A stretch of 64,000 nt of DNA from NCBI RefSeq assembly GCF_030272615.1, contig NC_081411.1, forward strand, positions 214,371,654 through 214,435,653, written 5' to 3'. This document shows positions 60,361 through 64,000 of the stretch, in pieces. The DNA comes from Cryptomeria japonica. Its lineage: Eukaryota; Streptophyta; Pinopsida; Cupressales; Cupressaceae. A model generated the notes under the pieces. It saw nothing but the letters and a program-made list of their open reading frames with translations, had not been told where the DNA came from and did no database searches. The position numbers were made by a program, and so were the translations under genes. The first letter of the stretch is position 1. The number at the start of each line of letters is the position of its first letter.

Positions 60361-60600
60361 AAAAATATTTTTTATTTAATGTTAATAACTCACACAACAT
60401 ATAGATTAGTTGTGTTGAAAACAAAGTGACTTCACTATTGAGCTCAAAACCCAAAAACCCCCATTTTCATATTAAATTTGTCCAATTTGGACAACTTTGG
60501 CCTGTGGAATTTTTTTTTGTTTTTGCCCATTTTTGGGCATGAATTTCGAGAAATTAGTTAAAAAAATAAATTAAATTAAATTAAAAATAAAATATTTTGG
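60361..60600. other. Unassigned AT-rich sequence
   Basis: Short runs of A and T and no coding signal. Confidence 0.4.
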
Positions 60601-60950
60601 GTAGCTTTACGACATACACAGGTTGGAATGCCGCCATCAATTTTTTAAATCATTGTGGCTGTCATAGTAGTTGCCACCAGCGGTTTATTGATCGCTGCGG
60701 ATAACAGCTACCACGGGCGGTTCTTAAACAGCTGGGGTGAGTGATAACCGCACTAGTAAACCGCACGTGGTCCCACCACCATTAGTGACCGCTGACATAG
60801 AAGTGTCGCCCACACCGCCACTGCCACCCATAGCACCACCACTTCCAGCAATGCGCCACCTCCACCGCTGCTTAGCCTGGCCCACATGCCACCTTCGCCC
60901 TATGACCACTCTCGACACTTCTTTGCATGCTTTTTGATAGGGGGTCTTTT
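60601..60950. other. GC-rich pocket
   Basis: Compared with the neighbouring AT-rich DNA this stretch has many CCACC, GCGG and CCGC words (for example CACCGCCACTGCCACC). Short open frames on both strands (60737-60937 plus, 61029-60724 minus) reflect the composition, and I see no family motif. It may be the start of the LTR-element remnant that follows. Confidence 0.5.
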
Positions 60951-62352
60951 TTAGCCATAACTTGGGCAAATGGAGTCGGATTTTGGAAAACCAATAGGCC
61001 TCAGAAAGATGATTCCGAGATCTCTTCAAATCTGGAGGTTTGATCTTGTATTTTTTCTATTTTGATGTCTTTTTTGATGTCAAAGCCAGAAGTTCCTTTT
61101 TACACTCCAGGAGGCATATCTTGAGCATCCGAACTCCATTTTTGGCACATGAGATATCCTTAGAAAGCTGGTTCTGTGCACTTTCCAGTAGTATGGGTCT
61201 TGTTTCTAGATTTTTCTTTAGGTCCATTTTATTTTAGATTTTGCATTTATGCACTTTAGTGAATATCTTGGATGTTTCAGCTCCTGGGATCCTTTTCTTT
61301 GTTTGGGGTGACTCATCTTTGGCTATTATTTCTGTATTTCTAGCCTTTTGTCTTCTTTGATTATTGTATACATCATTTTGTAAGCATTTTCCTTTCTGCA
61401 AACGCATAAGATAAAGTGCCACTATGCTTTGCATGCTTGGGATGTTGCACATCTTATGCCTTATTGTACTCGCACTCCATTATAAAGTGCCATGGGGGGT
61501 TTGATGTTTTCCTTTGTTTACCATCTACCTTTGTCAGGTGAGTGTTCCTTTCATGACATTAGCCTCATGATGTGTGTCAAGTGAGTGTTCCTTCCACGAC
61601 ACTAGCCTTTATATGTGTTTGTAATTTCTACTGCACTCTCGATGTTCCTGGTTCTTCATCATGCAATTTTTCTTTGTATTCAGTTTTAGTGTACCTGTCA
61701 CCTCTCCCTTGTCAGCATTATGGGGGGGTTTCTCTCATTGGTTGTTGGTTCTAATACTTCCTTGGTTTGTTGGAGTCAACTATACATTCAGTATTTATTC
61801 CTATGTACTAGGCCGATGTAGTGGCTGGCTACCTATGCATTTTGGTGAGATGGATCAACCTTCCATCTTTGATTGATCAACTCTTCAGACTTTGGTGTTT
61901 TTGCCATCTGTATCTTCGAGTTTAGTTGTTTGCATTTGTTTACCATATGATTCGAGTAGTGTTATTTTAGGGTACTCATGCAGATTATAGTCTTCTCTAC
62001 CTGATCATCTTCTATTTCAGTGGAGGTTCTTCAAATCAATAGTTATTCTTCAATAGTGTTTTCAACTTCATGCTTCAGTGGTGTTCTTCATGTTCATCCT
62101 TTGTTCCTTTTTTCTAGGAAATTCTCTTGTTTGGAGGCTTCTTTAGTCCTTCACTTGTATTTCTCTCTTTAGGAGAGGAGTTTTTCCCATGAGGTTTTCT
62201 CCTTTTCTCCAATTTTGAGAGATCTTTTGTACTTGGGTACCTCATCGGGCCTAGTTGCTGGGACCCATTGTTACCTTCATGCATTGTGTTTACATGCATT
62301 TATTTGGTCCTTAGTTGTTTTTAGCTACTCCCTAAGTTCATCTTAAGGGGGG
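60930..62352 (+). mobile_element. LTR retrotransposon remnant, 3' internal part
   Basis: Around 60950-61200 are two related words, AACTTGGGCAAATGGAGTCGG and CTTGAGCATCCGAACTCC, of the type common in plant retroelement untranslated or U3 regions. A 45-bp direct repeat (GTGAGTGTTCCTTTCATGAC type) lies at 61533-61610. The end reads TTCATCTTAAGGGGGG just before TGTTAG, a purine tract next to a probable LTR start. No coding domain was found, so the superfamily is unknown. Confidence 0.45.
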
Positions 62353-62667
62353 TGTTAGAGTTATCATGTTGTGTCTAATAATTATTTATTTAATTATTAG
62401 TCTATTGTACTCTACGCTTAAGCTAAACTTAGGCATATTATAATTCTTTAGGGTTTTCTCTTTTAGGGTTTCTAGTATCCTTTTATAAGGATTCTCTCTT
62501 TGTAATTTAAGAAATTATATTTCATTATTCTTGCATAATTAATATGACTCCTCTTTTCTAGATCATTGAATTCTGGCCTCCATAGCTTTGTTTTTGCTTC
62601 TCTCCTTTTGTGACAAGTTTGCATGCAGGCAATTCTTGGGAGCTGTAGAGTTGATTTTTCCTCAACA
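62353..62667 (+). repeat. Probable LTR
   Basis: Begins TGTTAGAGTTATCATG after a G6 purine tract, carries a TATA-like CCTTTTATAAGG near 62478 and could end at CTCAACA (62667). The partner LTR is not in the window, so the limits are uncertain. Confidence 0.45.
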
Positions 62668-64000
62668 CCTACATATTCAATAGGAAGGACACAACCCAAA
62701 AATAATGTGAGGACTAGGAAGAAAAGTACCTATGATGATAATGTGACTAAAGTGGATCAAGGCTTATAATAAGGAACAAAACCAATAAATATTTTGGATG
62801 ATGTACTAGATTGCATAGAATGATTATATTGATTAGGATTATTTGTTTATGAATGGAATAATTTTGGGATTGGTCAAATTATGCAAGGATTATTATATAG
62901 GAGGATCAAATTGGATTGGATACTAGGAACCAATGACAACAAAAAACATAGTCTTGGGATAAGGATGAAATGATAATGATTTTCTTAGATAGGGAATGTG
63001 AGGATGATTAAGATATGATCTGCAAGGACTATGTCGCATTGGAATATTATGTTTTCTCCAAGATAAAAGGTTGGATAGTGTTTTGTAGGAAATGACATGA
63101 TGTTTAATAGCGTGTTACCAAAGGATGGAAATTTCAAGAGTTTTCCAAAGCATGTTTTAAGTTATCAAGATCAAGGTAGGTAGGGAGGATGGAAGGAGAT
63201 GATATGTAGTTGATGGAAATATCATGACAAAATATGTGATGTATGAGACAACTTTTCCCTAAGTATAATGTTTCACATATATAATTGATCTTACACATGA
63301 TGCATGTTTTCTAGGTGTTTACCATGGTACTTATCCAAAGCCCATAAGAATGGTTGTCTCTATTGAAAAAAAAAATTCTTCTTTACTTTATTTTATTTTA
63401 TTTATTTATGATTGTTAAACATGATGCCTATTTGCTAGGTTTTCATCATGATGACTAACCCAAGGTACCATAAAATTATTTTTCACCAAAGGATAGTTTA
63501 TCTCTAAATAATATTTTCTATATTTTATTTTATTTTTATTTTTTTTAAATGACATTGATCTTTAGATGATCACTAATTAGGCTGGTCCATTTGATGGTGC
63601 TAATGTAGATATCAGTGTCATGATATGCTGATAGTGATATGTACTAAGTAGCTATCTTGTTAGGATCATGGTGCTTGTATATAAAATATGGATGTTATTG
63701 TGATTCTTGTTGATAATAGGGTTGGTGTGGTTCAAATATGCATATTATGATAGAGTGTCATAATCATTCTTATGATAAAGTGTTATTGGTAGGATTTTAT
63801 GAATTTGTGAAGTAAGATTTTTTGAATTTAAGTGAGATGTTGGATTTTGATGGGCGATAGTAGACATGGATGAATTATTTAGAATTTGATATGCAAGGTG
63901 TTTTATTTGTCAAAATTCAAATGGTTTGGAACCAACATTTTTATATGCCTTACATAATGGGATTGATGACTATTTTGATGGAATTACTTGTATGTGGGAG
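62668..64000. other. Unassigned sequence to window end
   Basis: AT-rich, no recognisable coding region. A diverged pair of about 60-bp segments (63295-63355 and 63415-63475, TGATGC...CTAGGT...CATGGT/CATGAT) hints at an old duplication. Confidence 0.5.

Noticed and set aside
1-64000. tRNA, rRNA or organelle-derived genes
   Set aside because: I saw no cloverleaf-like tRNA or rRNA-like block; short TGGTATCAGAGC matches are primer sites, not tRNA genes.

Overview
This is plant nuclear DNA with no intact host gene. The sequence is AT-rich and almost every readable coding stretch belongs to a decayed retroelement: Ty1/copia-type gag, protease, integrase, reverse transcriptase (RT) and RNase H, plant L1-type LINE RT, zinc-binding and RNase H pieces, LTR pairs with initiator-Met-tRNA-type primer sites and purine-rich tracts, and 5-bp target duplications. 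Nested insertions, LTRs of 1 to 3.8 kb and long stretches of old repeat suggest a large seed-plant genome, perhaps a gymnosperm; that placement is only a guess.

Layout. 1-8.0 kb: a duplicated mosaic. A LINE fragment, an unrecognised two-exon gene remnant and a dispersed repeat (called family A here) occur at 0.2-2.3 kb and again at 5.1-7.3 kb, separated by a truncated copia element on the minus strand (about 2.27-5.1 kb). A related LTR fragment on the plus strand closes the second copy. 8.0-14.4 kb: old AT-rich sequence holding a 1.55-kb GA/CT tract that has similar palindromes on both sides. 14.386-21.801 kb: a complete LTR element on the minus strand (element II) with CTATA target duplications. 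It has a zinc-knuckle Gag and a roughly 1,000-codon accessory reading frame but no pol. 22.6-24.6 kb: a small, very decayed LTR element. 25.514-33.319 kb: a full-length copia element on the plus strand (element III), flanked by a direct duplication of about 145 bp instead of 5 bp. 34.717-52.333 kb: a copia element on the minus strand (element IV), split inside its integrase by an 11-kb element on the plus strand (element V, 38.514-49.482 kb) with 3.75-kb LTRs, a non-coding interior and CTATC target duplications, i.e. a LARD-type element. 52.3-54.2 kb: LINE remnant. 54.3-60.4 kb: family A copies, including a 1.8-kb tandem duplication and a copy interrupted by a LINE RNase H fragment. 60.4-62.7 kb: pieces of a further LTR element. 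The last 1.3 kb holds nothing I can name.

How the parts relate. Elements II, III and IV share the same start of the primer site (ATTGGTAT), a C-rich motif near the LTR 3' end and the same purine-tract context. Element II is therefore best read as a copia derivative that lost pol and would depend on relatives such as III and IV. Element V is likewise non-autonomous, but its ends look Gypsy-like. All copies here carry stops, frameshifts or truncations, so none looks able to move by itself.
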